Shown here: positions 8,324 to 19,148 of the stretch, piece by piece
How positions within the stretch are numbered: the first letter of the stretch is position 1
Layout: each line of letters begins with the position of its first letter
Assembly (NCBI GenBank): GCA_046726315.1
Contig: JBKPAG010000017.1
Location: 62,001-126,000, forward strand
From: JACVRX01 sp046726315
Lineage (GTDB): Bacteria > Actinomycetota > Actinomycetes > Jiangellales > Jiangellaceae
Reading direction: 5' to 3'
Length of the DNA stretch: 64,000 nucleotides
The notes under the pieces: generated by a model
The model's database searches: none
The model's input: the letters and a program-made list of their open reading frames with translations, nothing else
Told to the model about the DNA's origin: nothing
Program-made: the position numbers and the translations under genes

Positions 8324-9690
8324 GCGGCATGGACGACGTCACCCTCGCCGCTCCGGCCGACGAGGCAACCCCGGAGGACGCCTACGCCGGCGTCCGCGAG
8401 ACGACCGAGGGCGCGGTCTACACGGTGACGGGCCAGGACTGGGACGACGTTGTCGGTGCCGCCGTCGCCGGTCAGGAACGGGTCGTGGTCAACATGGGGC
8501 CGCAGCACCCGTCCACCCATGGCGTCCTCCGTCTGATCCTCGAACTCGACGGCGAGACCGTCACCGAGGCCCGCGCCGGCGTCGGCTATCTGCACACCGG
8601 CATCGAAAAGAACATGGAGTACCGGACGTGGACGCAGGGCGTGACGTTCTGCACCCGGATGGACTACCTGTCGCCGTTCTACAACGAGGCGGCATACGTC
8701 CTCGGAATAGAGCGGCTGCTGGGAATCACCGACCAGATCCCCGAACGGGCCACGGTCATCCGCGTGATGATGATGGAGCTCAACCGGATCTCCTCACACC
8801 TGGTGGCCATCGCCACCGGCGGCATGGAGATCGGTGCGCTCACCGTCATGACGATCGGGTTCCGGGAGCGCGAGCGGACCCTGGACATCTTCGAGCTGGT
8901 CACCGGGTTGCGGATGAACAGCGCCTACATTCGTCCCGGTGGCGTCGCCCAGGACCTGCCGCCCGGTGCCGTGGAGAGCATTCGCGAGTACGTGCGTTGG
9001 GTCGATGATCACCTGCCCGAGTACGAGGACCTCTGCAACGAGAACCCGATCTTCAAGGGTCGCCTGGGCAGCATCGGCTATCTCGATCTCACCGGGTGCA
9101 TGGCCCTCGGCCTCACTGGGCCCATCCTGCGGTCCACCGGCCTGCCCTACGACTTGCGCAAGGCACAGCCGTACTGCGGCTACGAGACCTACGACTTCGA
9201 CGTGCCCGTCCGGGACACTGCTGATTCCTATGGGCGGTTCCGTATTCGCATCGACGAGATGCGCCAGTCGCTGCGCATCATCGAGCAGTGCCTCGACCGG
9301 CTGGAGCCCGGTCCGGTAATGATCGCCGACAAGAAGATCGCCTGGCCGGCGCAGCTCGCCCTCGGCGGCGACGGCCTCGGCAACAGCCTCGATCACATCC
9401 GGCACATCATGGGCGAGTCGATGGAGGCGCTGATCCACCACTTCAAGCTGGTTACCGAGGGGTTCCGGGTGCCAGCCGGCCAGGTCTACCAGGCGGTCGA
9501 GTCGCCGCGGGGGGAGTTGGGTGTCCACCTCGTCTCCGACGGCGGCACCCGGCCGTGGCGGGCACACTTTCGTGACCCGTCGTTCAACAACCTGCAGGCT
9601 GTGGCGGCGATGTGCGAAGGCGGGATGGTGTCCGACGTGATCGTGGCCGTGGCGAGCCTGGACCCAGTCATGGGGGGGTGCGACCGGTGA
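8320..9690 (+). CDS. nuoD: NADH-quinone oxidoreductase subunit D
   Basis: The 49-kDa subunit that forms most of the quinone-binding pocket, 456 residues. After an acidic N-terminal leader of about 50 residues the family motifs follow: NMGPQHPSTHGVLR, VGYLHTGIEKNME, MDYLSPFYNE, MMMELNRISSHL, IRPGGVAQDLP and the C-terminal ESPRGELGVHLVSDG. The start at 8320 is chosen because its ATG overlaps the stop of the preceding mini-ORF; ATG 8329 is an alternative. This is the only nuoD in the window, so if the second locus makes a complex it may have to use this subunit. nuoE overlaps its stop. Confidence 0.95.
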   Translation: MSGMDDVTLAAPADEATPEDAYAGVRETTEGAVYTVTGQDWDDVVGAAVAGQERVVVNMGPQHPSTHGVLRLILELDGETVTEARAGVGYLHTGIEKNMEYRTWTQGVTFCTRMDYLSPFYNEAAYVLGIERLLGITDQIPERATVIRVMMMELNRISSHLVAIATGGMEIGALTVMTIGFRERERTLDIFELVTGLRMNSAYIRPGGVAQDLPPGAVESIREYVRWVDDHLPEYEDLCNENPIFKGRLGSIGYLDLTGCMALGLTGPILRSTGLPYDLRKAQPYCGYETYDFDVPVRDTADSYGRFRIRIDEMRQSLRIIEQCLDRLEPGPVMIADKKIAWPAQLALGGDGLGNSLDHIRHIMGESMEALIHHFKLVTEGFRVPAGQVYQAVESPRGELGVHLVSDGGTRPWRAHFRDPSFNNLQAVAAMCEGGMVSDVIVAVASLDPVMGGCDR

Positions 9691-10390
9691 CGACGGAAAC
9701 GCGACTGAACGACGTGGCCAGGGACGAGATGCGGCAGATCATCGCCCGCTACCCGCAGCCGCGCTCGGCCCTGCTGCCGATGCTGCATCTGGTCCAGGCC
9801 TACGACGGATACGTGACACCTGCCGGCATCGAGATGTGTGCCGAGGAACTCGGTCTCACCGAGGCGGAGGTGTCGGCCGTGGCGACGTTCTACACCATGT
9901 ACAAACGGCACCCGATGGGCAACTACCACATCGGTGTCTGCACGAACACACTGTGCGCGATCATGGGCGGCGATGCGGTGTGGGCCGAGCTCTCCGAAGC
10001 GTTGGGGATCGGCCACGACGAGACCATGGCCGACGGCACGGTCTCGCTCGAGCGGGTCGAGTGCAATGCCGCCTGCGATTACGCGCCCGTCGTGATGGTC
10101 AACTGGGAGTTCATGGACAACCAGACCCCGCAGTCCGCGCTGGAGCTGGTCGAGCAGCTGCGGGCCGGTGCGGAAGTGCATTCCACGCGTGGTCCACGGA
10201 TCTGCACCTGGAAGGAGGCCGCCCGGATCATTGCCGGGTTCCCGGACGATCGGGCCCACGAGGGCGTACCGGCCGGCGCTGCCAGCCTGGCCGGGCTCAC
10301 CCTCGCCCGCGAACAGGATTGGACTGCTCCAGAGGGCGGAACCCCGGCGATCGAAGCGACCGGCTCAGCCGCAGCGCCGGAGGGTGCCCG

Positions 10391-10394
<4 letters not shown>
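9687..10394 (+). CDS. nuoE: NADH-quinone oxidoreductase subunit E
   Basis: Subunit of the NADH-oxidising module carrying the 2Fe-2S cluster N1a, 235 residues. Ligands are Cys85 and Cys90 (CTNTLC) and Cys126 and Cys130 (CNAAC), with the usual spacing. The core ends near residue 160; the tail of some 70 residues, rich in Ala, Glu and Pro, is longer than in enterobacteria. GTG 9687 overlaps the nuoD stop (GTGA). nuoF starts in the same way at its 3' end. Confidence 0.95.
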
Positions 10395-11697
<1,303 letters not shown>

Positions 11698-11701
<4 letters not shown>

Positions 11702-14193
11702 CGGTGACGTCGAACCAACGGCCCGCCACCGACTCGGTCGAGCCCGCTCCCAAGCTCGTCACGCTGACCGTCGACGGTTTCGAGGTGAGCGTGCCCGAGC
11801 ACACGTTGCTCATCCGGGCCGCTGAGCTGCTTGGTATTCAGATCCCGCGGTTTTGCGACCACCCGCTGCTCGATCCGGTGGGGGCGTGCCGGCAGTGCTT
11901 GGTGGAGGTCGTCGACGCCGGCAACGGCCGCGGCATGCCCAAGCCGCAGGCGTCGTGCACCATGGCCGTCGCCCCCGGGATGGTGGTCCGCACCCAGCTC
12001 ACCTCACCGGTCGCGGACAAGGCCCAGCAGGGGATCATGGAGTTCCTGCTGATCAACCACCCGCTGGACTGCCCGGTCTGCGACAAGGGCGGAGAGTGCC
12101 CGCTGCAGAACCAGGCCATGAGCAGTGGTCGGCCCGAGACGCGGTACGAGGGAGTGCGGCGCACCTTCCCCAAGCCGATCGCGATCTCCAGCCAGGTGCT
12201 GCTCGACCGAGAGCGGTGCGTGCTGTGCGCGCGATGCACCCGGTTCTCCAAGGAGATCGCCGGTGACCCCTTCATCGAGCTGCTCGAGCGCGGGGCACTA
12301 CAGCAGGTCGGCATCTACGAGGCTGAGCCGTTCGAAAGCTACTTCTCTGGCAACACCATCCAGATCTGCCCGGTCGGTGCGCTCACGTCGGCCGCCTACC
12401 GGTTCCGGGCCCGGCCGTTCGACCTCGTCTCGGTGCCGTCGGTCGCCGAGCACGACGCGTGCGGCGCGGCGATCCGGGTCGACCACCGCCGAGGCACAAT
12501 GATGCGCCGGCTCGCCGGCGACGATCCGGAGGTCAACGAGGAATGGATCTCTGACAAGGACCGCTTCGCATTCCGGTACGCGACGCTCGAGGACCGGTTG
12601 CGTTATCCGTTGGTCCGCGACGAGGAGACCGGCGAGCTCGTCACAGCGTCGTGGCCGGAGGCGCTGGCAATAGCAGCACGTGGACTCGCCACGGCCCGTG
12701 ACAGCGGAGGCGTCGGCGTGCTCACCGGCGGCCGGCTCACCGTCGAAGACGCCTACGCCTACGCGAAGTTCGCGCGCGTGGTTCTGGGCACGAACGACAT
12801 CGACTTCCGGGCCCGCGCGCACTCCGCGGAGGAGGCCGACTTCCTCGCGGGTTTCGCCGGAACAGGGCTGGGCGTGACGTACGCGGACCTGGATAAGGCG
12901 CCAGCCGTGCTCCTGGTCGGCCTCGACCCCGAGGAGGAGGCGGCAACTGTCTTTCTCCGGCTGCGCAAGGCCAGGCGGAAGAGGGGAACTACGATCTTCG
13001 CGGTTGCGCCGTTCGCCAGCCGTGGCCTGGTAAAGCTTGACGCCGAGCTGGTGCTGGCTGGTCCAGGCACCGAGGCAGAGGTGCTGAGCGCGCTCAGCGC
13101 AGGTGACCAGCGGGTGCGTGATGTCAGCGACGCATTGTCGACTGCCGGCGCACTGGTCCTCATCGGCGAACGGCTCGCCGCCGTTCCCGGCGCACTGTCA
13201 GCGGCGGCCCAGCTCGCCCAGGCGAGCGGAGCCCGCCTGGCCTGGATCCCGCGCCGAGCCGGTGAACGCGGCGCGCTCGATGCCGGGACTTTGCCACATC
13301 TGCTCCCCGGCGGCCGACCCGTTACCGACACCGAGGCCAGGGTCGACGTGGCGGCGGCCTGGGACGTGCCGCATGTGCCGGTCAGGACGGGTCGTGACAC
13401 TGAGGGCATCTTTGCCGCCTTGGCCGAGAACAAGCTGGGCGCAGCCCTGGTCGCCGGTGTCGAGTTGGCCGACCTGCCGGACCCCGCCGCCGCGCAGGCT
13501 GCGCTCGCCGGCGCCGGGTTCGTGGTGAGCCTGGAGGTCCGTCGCAGCGAGATCACCGACCTCGCCGACGTGGTGCTACCGGTAGCGCCGGTGGCCGAGA
13601 AGTCGGGCACGTTCGTGAACTGGGAGGGCCGCGACCGACCGTTCCCGGCGGTGTTTGCCGACACCGGTGCGATGTCGGACGGACGCGTCCTCGACACGCT
13701 CGCCGACGCATGGGGCGTACGCCTCGGCCTGCCGACGGTCGAGGCCGCTCGGGCCGAGCTGGCCGAGCTCGGTCGGTGGGACGGAGCTCGGGTCGAGGCA
13801 CCGGCTGTGCGCGCGGCCGACACACCGAACCCAGGGTCCGGGGAGGCGGTGCTGGCGACCTGGCGGATGTTGCTCGATGCTGGCCTCCTACAGGATGGCG
13901 AGCCGCATCTCGCGGGCACTGCTCGCCGGCCCGTGGCCCGCCTGTCGGCGGCGACGGCAGCCGAGATCGGTGTCGCCGACGGATCGGCACTGACGATCGG
14001 CGCGGAGCGCGGCTCGCTGACCTTGCCCGTCGAGGTGACCGAGATGCCCGACCGGGTGGTCTGGGTGCCACAGAACTCGCCGGGCTCCCGGGTCCATATC
14101 GACCTCGGCGCCCAGTCGGGCGCCATCGTCGCCATCGCCGCGGCGCCCGCCGAGTTGAGCGTCGTCGACCAGGGCACCGGAGGTGCCGTGTGA
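11698..14193 (+). CDS. nuoG: NADH-quinone oxidoreductase subunit G, without N7 ligands
   Basis: Largest peripheral subunit, 831 residues. The N-terminal part (to about residue 230) carries the 2Fe-2S cluster N1b (around FCDHPLLDPVGACRQC), the N5 region (HPLDCPVCDKGGECPLQ) and N4 (CVLCARC plus CPVGAL). The rest is a molybdopterin-oxidoreductase-like domain with no sign of a cofactor function. The position where many bacterial NuoG proteins bind an extra 4Fe-4S cluster (N7, C-x2-C-x3-C-x27-C) holds Ala250, Asp253, Ala257 and Ser285 at exactly that spacing, so this cluster should be absent. ATG 11698 overlaps the nuoF stop; nuoH starts by GTGTGA overlap. Confidence 0.95.
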
Positions 14194-15482
14194 GCCCGCT
14201 GTCCACGATCACCGCCCAGGTGCAGGAGGCGCCGGAACAGATTCCTGGCTTCGGGAACGACCCCTGGTGGTTGGTCCTGCTGAAGGCGGTCGGAATCTTC
14301 GTGCTCTTGCTGCTCTTCACGCTGTTCAACATCGTGTACGAGCGCAAGGTCGTCGCCCACATGCAGCACCGAATCGGCCCGAACCGGACCGGCCCGTGGG
14401 GCACGCTGCAGAGCCTGGCCGACGGCGTCAAGTTGATCCTCAAGGAGACCATCAGGCCCAAAGGGATCGACCGGGTCGTCTACGTCCTCGCTCCGATCAT
14501 CGCCGCCATCCCGGCCTTCTTGGTCTTCGCCGTCATTCCGATGGGGCCGGTGGTCTCGATATTCGGCGTGGAGACACCGCTGCAGTTGACCGACATGCCC
14601 GTGGCGGTCCTCCTGGTGCTGGCAATCGCCTCGGTAGGCGTTTACGGAATCGTTCTGGGCGGCTGGTCCAGCGGCTCGACCTATCCGTTGCTCGGTGGCA
14701 TCCGATCGTCGGCGCAGGTGATCTCCTACGAGATCGCGATGGGGTTGTCCTTTGTCGCCGTGTTCCTGTTCGCCGGCTCGATGTCCACCTCGCAGATCGT
14801 GCAGGCGCAGGAGCCGATGTGGTACGCGGTGATCCTGCTGCCGTCGTTCGCCGTCTACGTGATCTCGATGGTGGGCGAGACCAACCGGGCGCCGTTCGAC
14901 CTGCCGGAAGCCGAGGGGGAGCTCGTAGCGGGCTTCATGACCGAGTACTCGTCGGTGAAGTACATGATGTTCTTCTTGGCGGAGTACATCAACATGGTCA
15001 ACGTCTCCGCGCTCGCGACGACTCTCTTCCTCGGCGGTTGGCGCGCGCCGTGGCCTATCTCGGCCATCAACGACGACTACTTCAACACCGGCTGGTGGCC
15101 GCTGCTGTGGTTCGTCACCAAGGTGGTCCTGCTGATCTTCGTGTTCATCTGGTTGCGTGGGACGCTGCCCAGGCTGCGTTACGACCAGTTCATGCGGCTC
15201 GGCTGGAAGATCCTCATCCCTGCCTCGCTGGCGTGGATCCTGCTGGTCGCCGCGATGCGGCTGGCCTTCAACGAAGGGCTCGAACGGCGGGACGTACTGG
15301 TCTGGGGCGGCGGCTTCGTCGTGCTGATGCTGATCGTGAGCATGCTCATCCCAGAACGGAAGCGAGCGCCGGACGAGGCGGTAGACCGCGAGCCGGTCGA
15401 CGCGCACGCCGGCGGCCACCCGGTGCCGCCCATGCCGGAAACCACGGATCACACCACGAGGGGGGGTGTGCGGGGGGCGTAG
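14190..15482 (+). CDS. nuoH: NADH-quinone oxidoreductase subunit H
   Basis: Membrane subunit at the junction of the arms, forming the entry to the quinone cavity; 430 residues with about eight or nine transmembrane helices. Signatures are the first-loop RIGPNRTGPWGTLQSLADGVK, split around the ERK of helix 1, and ETNRAPFDLPEAEGELVAGF, whose acidic residues are needed in the proton path. The C-terminal 45 residues are a soluble charged tail found in actinobacterial homologues. GTG 14190 has a GGAGG-like ribosome site. nuoI begins 12 bases after the stop. Confidence 0.95.
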   Translation: MSPLSTITAQVQEAPEQIPGFGNDPWWLVLLKAVGIFVLLLLFTLFNIVYERKVVAHMQHRIGPNRTGPWGTLQSLADGVKLILKETIRPKGIDRVVYVLAPIIAAIPAFLVFAVIPMGPVVSIFGVETPLQLTDMPVAVLLVLAIASVGVYGIVLGGWSSGSTYPLLGGIRSSAQVISYEIAMGLSFVAVFLFAGSMSTSQIVQAQEPMWYAVILLPSFAVYVISMVGETNRAPFDLPEAEGELVAGFMTEYSSVKYMMFFLAEYINMVNVSALATTLFLGGWRAPWPISAINDDYFNTGWWPLLWFVTKVVLLIFVFIWLRGTLPRLRYDQFMRLGWKILIPASLAWILLVAAMRLAFNEGLERRDVLVWGGGFVVLMLIVSMLIPERKRAPDEAVDREPVDAHAGGHPVPPMPETTDHTTRGGVRGA

Positions 15483-15494
15483 CCCCTCGCAGGT

Positions 15495-16049
15495 ATGCCT
15501 AGGTTCTTCGACCCGATTGCGGGCTTCGGGGTGACGTTCCGGACGATGTTCCGCAGGGTCGTCACCGAGCAATATCCCGAGCACCCCCACCCGGTCGCCC
15601 CGCGGTTCCACGGCCGGCACCAGCTCAACCGGCATCCGGACGGGCTGGAGAAGTGCATCGGCTGCGAATTGTGCGCGTGGGCGTGCCCGGCCGACGCCAT
15701 CTACGTGGAGGGCGACTCCAACACTGACGAGCTGCGGTTCTCGCCCGGCGAGCGGTATGGCCGCGTCTACCAGATCAACTATCTGCGCTGCATCTTTTGT
15801 GGCCTGTGCATCGAGGCCTGTCCCACCCGGGCGTTGACAATGACCAACGAGTACGAACTCGCAGACGACACCCGCGAGAAGCTGATCTACGAGAAGCAGG
15901 ATCTGCTCGCCCCCTTGCTGCCGGGGATGGAGGAACCGCCACACCCGATGCGCCTGGGCGACGACGAGCGCGACTACTACCTGCGCTCCGGTGCGATGTT
16001 GCGCGACGACGGCCGTGACCAGCGAGCGGCGGAGGAGGCGGGGCGATGA
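15495..16049 (+). CDS. nuoI: NADH-quinone oxidoreductase subunit I
   Basis: Peripheral subunit with clusters N6a and N6b that carries electrons to N2; 184 residues. Two complete 4Fe-4S motifs are seen: CIGCELCAWACPADAI and CIFCGLCIEACPTRAL. The preceding amphipathic N-terminus packs on the membrane arm. Downstream residues 130-184 form an acidic tail. The stop overlaps the ATG of nuoJ. Confidence 0.96.
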   Translation: MPRFFDPIAGFGVTFRTMFRRVVTEQYPEHPHPVAPRFHGRHQLNRHPDGLEKCIGCELCAWACPADAIYVEGDSNTDELRFSPGERYGRVYQINYLRCIFCGLCIEACPTRALTMTNEYELADDTREKLIYEKQDLLAPLLPGMEEPPHPMRLGDDERDYYLRSGAMLRDDGRDQRAAEEAGR

Positions 16050-16882
16050 GCGCCGACGTGCTCGCCCAGGCAGTCGAGACCGCGAGTCACACCGGTGAGA
16101 CCGTGCTGTTCTGGGTCATCGCGCCAATCGCTGTGGTGTCCGCGCTCGGGCTGGTCATCGCCCGCAAGGCGGTCCACGGCGCGATGTTCGTCGCCGTAAC
16201 CATGATCTGCCTGGCGGTGCTCTACATCGCGCTGGAGGCGTCGTTCCTCGGAGTGGTGCAGGTCGTCGTCTATACCGGCGCGATCATGATGCTGTTCCTT
16301 TTCGTGATCATGCTGGTCGGCGTCGACACCAGCGACTCCCGGGTCGAGACGATCCGTGGCCAGCGCGTGGCCGCGGTCCTCGCCGGTCTCGGCTTTGGCG
16401 TCCTATTGGTCGCCGTCGCGGCGAGCGCGTTCCTGCCGGCGCCGGCCGGAATGGACTCCGCGGCACCGGAAGGCAATGTCGTCGCGATTGCCGACCGCAT
16501 CTTCTTTCGCTATGTGTTTGCCTTCGAAGTCACCAGCGCGCTGCTCATCACTGCTGCAGTGGGCGCGATGGTGCTGACCTATCGCGAACGGCTGTTCCGG
16601 CGACCAAGCCAGCGTGAACTGTCCGAACGACGGTTCCGGACCGGTGGCGCAGCGGCGTCGCAACTGCCGAGCCCAGGCGTCTACGCCCGACACAACGCGG
16701 TAGACACGCCGGCACTGCTTCCGGACGGAACCCCCAGCGACCTGTCCGTCTCGAAAGTCCTCGTGGCCCGCGGGACGGTCCGGGTCACTGACGAACCCGC
16801 GGGCGACGTTTCCCGGCTCGAAGCCCAGGTGGAGGAGCTGACCGGCGAACCACTCGAGGACGCAGAAGGTGAGCGGCCATGA
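16046..16882 (+). CDS. nuoJ: NADH-quinone oxidoreductase subunit J
   Basis: Membrane subunit of the proximal proton path, 278 residues. Five transmembrane helices occupy about the first 180 residues; helix 3 shows VVVYTGAIMMLFLFVIML, the family signature. A hydrophilic C-terminal tail of nearly 90 residues makes it much longer than the enterobacterial protein and longer than NuoJ2 (171 residues). It overlaps nuoI and nuoK by four bases each. Confidence 0.95.
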   Translation: MSADVLAQAVETASHTGETVLFWVIAPIAVVSALGLVIARKAVHGAMFVAVTMICLAVLYIALEASFLGVVQVVVYTGAIMMLFLFVIMLVGVDTSDSRVETIRGQRVAAVLAGLGFGVLLVAVAASAFLPAPAGMDSAAPEGNVVAIADRIFFRYVFAFEVTSALLITAAVGAMVLTYRERLFRRPSQRELSERRFRTGGAAASQLPSPGVYARHNAVDTPALLPDGTPSDLSVSKVLVARGTVRVTDEPAGDVSRLEAQVEELTGEPLEDAEGERP

Positions 16883-17178
16883 GTCCCACGCCCTACCTGG
16901 TGCTCTCCGCAATCCTGTTCACGATCGGCGGCGTCGGCGTGCTCCTCCGCCGCAACGCGCTGATCGCGTTCATGAGCGTCGAGCTCATGCTCAACGCCTG
17001 CAACCTGGCCTTCGTCACGTTCGCCCGCATGCATGGCGACATCGACGGCCAGATCGTGGCCTTCTTCGTGATGGTTGTCGCCGCCGCCGAAGTGGTCGTA
17101 GGCCTCGCGATCATCGTCACCATCTTCCGAACCCGCAGGTCCGCGTCGGTCGACGACGCGAGCCTGCTCAAGCTCTGA
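16879..17178 (+). CDS. nuoK: NADH-quinone oxidoreductase subunit K
   Basis: Small membrane subunit, 99 residues, three transmembrane helices. The conserved glutamates are present in helix 2 (SVELMLNACNL) and helix 3 (AAEVVVGLAII), both needed for the proton channel. Length is exactly that of the family. The next gene, nuoL, is reached through a six-codon ORF 18 bases downstream. Confidence 0.95.
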   Translation: MSPTPYLVLSAILFTIGGVGVLLRRNALIAFMSVELMLNACNLAFVTFARMHGDIDGQIVAFFVMVVAAAEVVVGLAIIVTIFRTRRSASVDDASLLKL

Positions 17179-17196
17179 CGTGGTGAGGACTACCAG

Positions 17197-17217
17197 ATGA
17201 CTGGAGCGACCAGATGA
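17197..17217 (+). other. Six-codon coupling ORF before nuoL
   Basis: ATG 17197 encodes MTGATR and its TGA overlaps the nuoL ATG at 17214 (ATGA). A gagga-type ribosome site precedes it, and GGAG inside it is placed for nuoL. The string accagatga occurs twice, 17 bases apart, once at each ATG. Compare the mini-ORF before nuoD. Confidence 0.4.
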
Positions 17218-19148
17218 TCGTCGCGTCCGCGCTCGTCGGCCAGACGACTGAGGAGACCGCCACCCTTGCCGAAGGCGTGTTTTCCTCGACATGGCTGCTC
17301 ATCGTGCTCCCACTGCTGGGCGCTGCGGTCCTGCTGCTCGGGGGGCGCCGGCTCAACCGGATCGCGCCGGTGCTTGGCTGTGTCGCGCCGGTCGCCGCAT
17401 TCGTCGTGGCGGCCGTGCTGTTCATTGCGATGGTGGGCCGCGCGCCTGAGGAGCGGGCCATCTCCGTGCCGCTGTACGACTTCTTCACGGTCGGCGATTA
17501 CAACGTGGCGGTCGGGCTGCTCCTCGACCAGCTGTCGATGGCGTTCACCCTTCTGATCACCGGCGTCGGCTCGATCATCCACATCTACTCGATCGGCTAC
17601 ATGGGGCACGACGAGAACCGGCAGCGGTTCTTCGGCTACATGAACCTGTTCGTCGCCGCGATGCTGCTGTTGGTCCTCGCCGACGACTACCTGATCCTCT
17701 ATGTGGGATGGGAAGGCGTCGGCCTGGCGTCCTACCTGCTGATCGGGTTCTGGCAGCACAAGGACTCAGCGGCCGTCGCCGCCAAGAAGGCCTTCGTGGT
17801 CAACCGAGTCGGCGACCTGGGGATGTCGCTCGCGGTCATGTCGATGGTCGTGGTCTTCGGCACGACTGCGTTCGCGGCCGTCTTCCCGGCGGCGGCCGAC
17901 GCGCCGAAAGACTGGCTGATCGCGATCGGGCTCCTGCTTCTCCTCGGAGCTTGTGGGAAGTCCGCGCAGTTCCCGCTCCAGTCGTGGTTGTTGGACGCGA
18001 TGGAGGGCCCGACCCCCGTTTCGGCCCTCATCCACGCGGCGACCATGGTCACTGCGGGCGTCTACCTGGTCGTCCGGTCCGCGGCGATCTATAACGGCAA
18101 CGAGATTGCCCAGACCGCTGTCGTGATCGTCGGCACGATCACGCTGCTGATGGGTGCGATCATCGGGTGCGCCAAGGACGACATCAAGAAGGCGCTGGCC
18201 GGGTCGACGATGAGCCAGATCGGCTACATGATGCTTGCCGCCGGTCTCGGGCCTGCTGGCTACGCGTTAGCGATCTTCCATCTGCTGACCCATGGCTTCT
18301 TCAAGGCCGACCTGTTCTTGGGCGCCGGCTCGGTCATGCATGGCATGAACGACGAGGTCGACATGCGCCGCTATGGTGCGTTGCGCGCCGCGATGCCCGT
18401 GACCTTCCTGACGTTCGCTGCCGGCTATCTGGCGATCATCGGAATCCCGCCGTTTGCCGGGTACTTCTCCAAGGACCCGATCATCGAGACCGCCTTCGCG
18501 AACAACTTCGTCGCCGGGTTCTGCGCCCTGGCCGGCGCCGGCATCACCGCGTTCTACATGACCAGGGTGATGCTGATGACGTTCGTCGGGGCGAAACGAT
18601 GGGCCGCGGACGCTCACCCGCACGAGTCGCCCCGGGTCATGACCGTGCCGCTCATAATCCTTGGTGCGCTGTCGACAATCGGCGGTGTGGTGCTGCTCTA
18701 CGCCGGGGGCGGCATCGTCGAGTGGCTGGAGCCGGTGACCGGTGAAGAGCATGTCGAGCTGGGCATTCCGGTCTGGGCCATGACCTTGATCATTCTTGCG
18801 GTGGTCGGCGTCGGCGTCGCGGTCGCCTGGCAGATCTTCGGCCGGCAGGCGGTGCCGGTCACCCAGCCGGCCGGTTCGACCGTCACGGTCGCCGCCCGCC
18901 GGGACCTTTACGGCGACGCGGTCAATGAAGCCGTGTTCATGCGACCCGGGCAGTACCTGACCCGGTCGCTGGTCTACGTGGACAACCGCGGAATCGATGG
19001 CGCGGTGGTCGGTACCGCATCCGGGGTTGGCCAGTTCTCGACCCGACTGCGGCGATGGCAAACCGGGTTCGTCCGCTCGTACGCCCTGTCGATGCTGGCG
19101 GGAGCGGCCATCGTCGTCGTGGTCATGCTGGTGGTGAGGCTGCCGTGA
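17214..19148 (+). CDS. nuoL: NADH-quinone oxidoreductase subunit L
   Basis: Distal antiporter-like proton pump subunit with the long lateral helix, 644 residues and about 16 transmembrane segments. Conserved features include GWEGVGLASYLLIGFW, QFPLQSWLLDAMEGPTPVSA and HAATMVTAGVYL, with the channel lysine in KSAQFPLQ and the helix-breaking region near DDIKKALAGSTMSQIGYM. ATG 17214 is fixed by the overlap with the mini-ORF stop. nuoM begins with GTG overlapping its stop. Confidence 0.95.
   Translation: MIVASALVGQTTEETATLAEGVFSSTWLLIVLPLLGAAVLLLGGRRLNRIAPVLGCVAPVAAFVVAAVLFIAMVGRAPEERAISVPLYDFFTVGDYNVAVGLLLDQLSMAFTLLITGVGSIIHIYSIGYMGHDENRQRFFGYMNLFVAAMLLLVLADDYLILYVGWEGVGLASYLLIGFWQHKDSAAVAAKKAFVVNRVGDLGMSLAVMSMVVVFGTTAFAAVFPAAADAPKDWLIAIGLLLLLGACGKSAQFPLQSWLLDAMEGPTPVSALIHAATMVTAGVYLVVRSAAIYNGNEIAQTAVVIVGTITLLMGAIIGCAKDDIKKALAGSTMSQIGYMMLAAGLGPAGYALAIFHLLTHGFFKADLFLGAGSVMHGMNDEVDMRRYGALRAAMPVTFLTFAAGYLAIIGIPPFAGYFSKDPIIETAFANNFVAGFCALAGAGITAFYMTRVMLMTFVGAKRWAADAHPHESPRVMTVPLIILGALSTIGGVVLLYAGGGIVEWLEPVTGEEHVELGIPVWAMTLIILAVVGVGVAVAWQIFGRQAVPVTQPAGSTVTVAARRDLYGDAVNEAVFMRPGQYLTRSLVYVDNRGIDGAVVGTASGVGQFSTRLRRWQTGFVRSYALSMLAGAAIVVVVMLVVRLP

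Noticed and set aside
12759..15944. Very long open frame on the reverse strand across nuoG, nuoH and nuoI
   Set aside because: It mirrors the codon bias of the forward genes in GC-rich DNA; its translation is low-complexity and Arg/His-rich, with no domain, while all three forward genes are certain.
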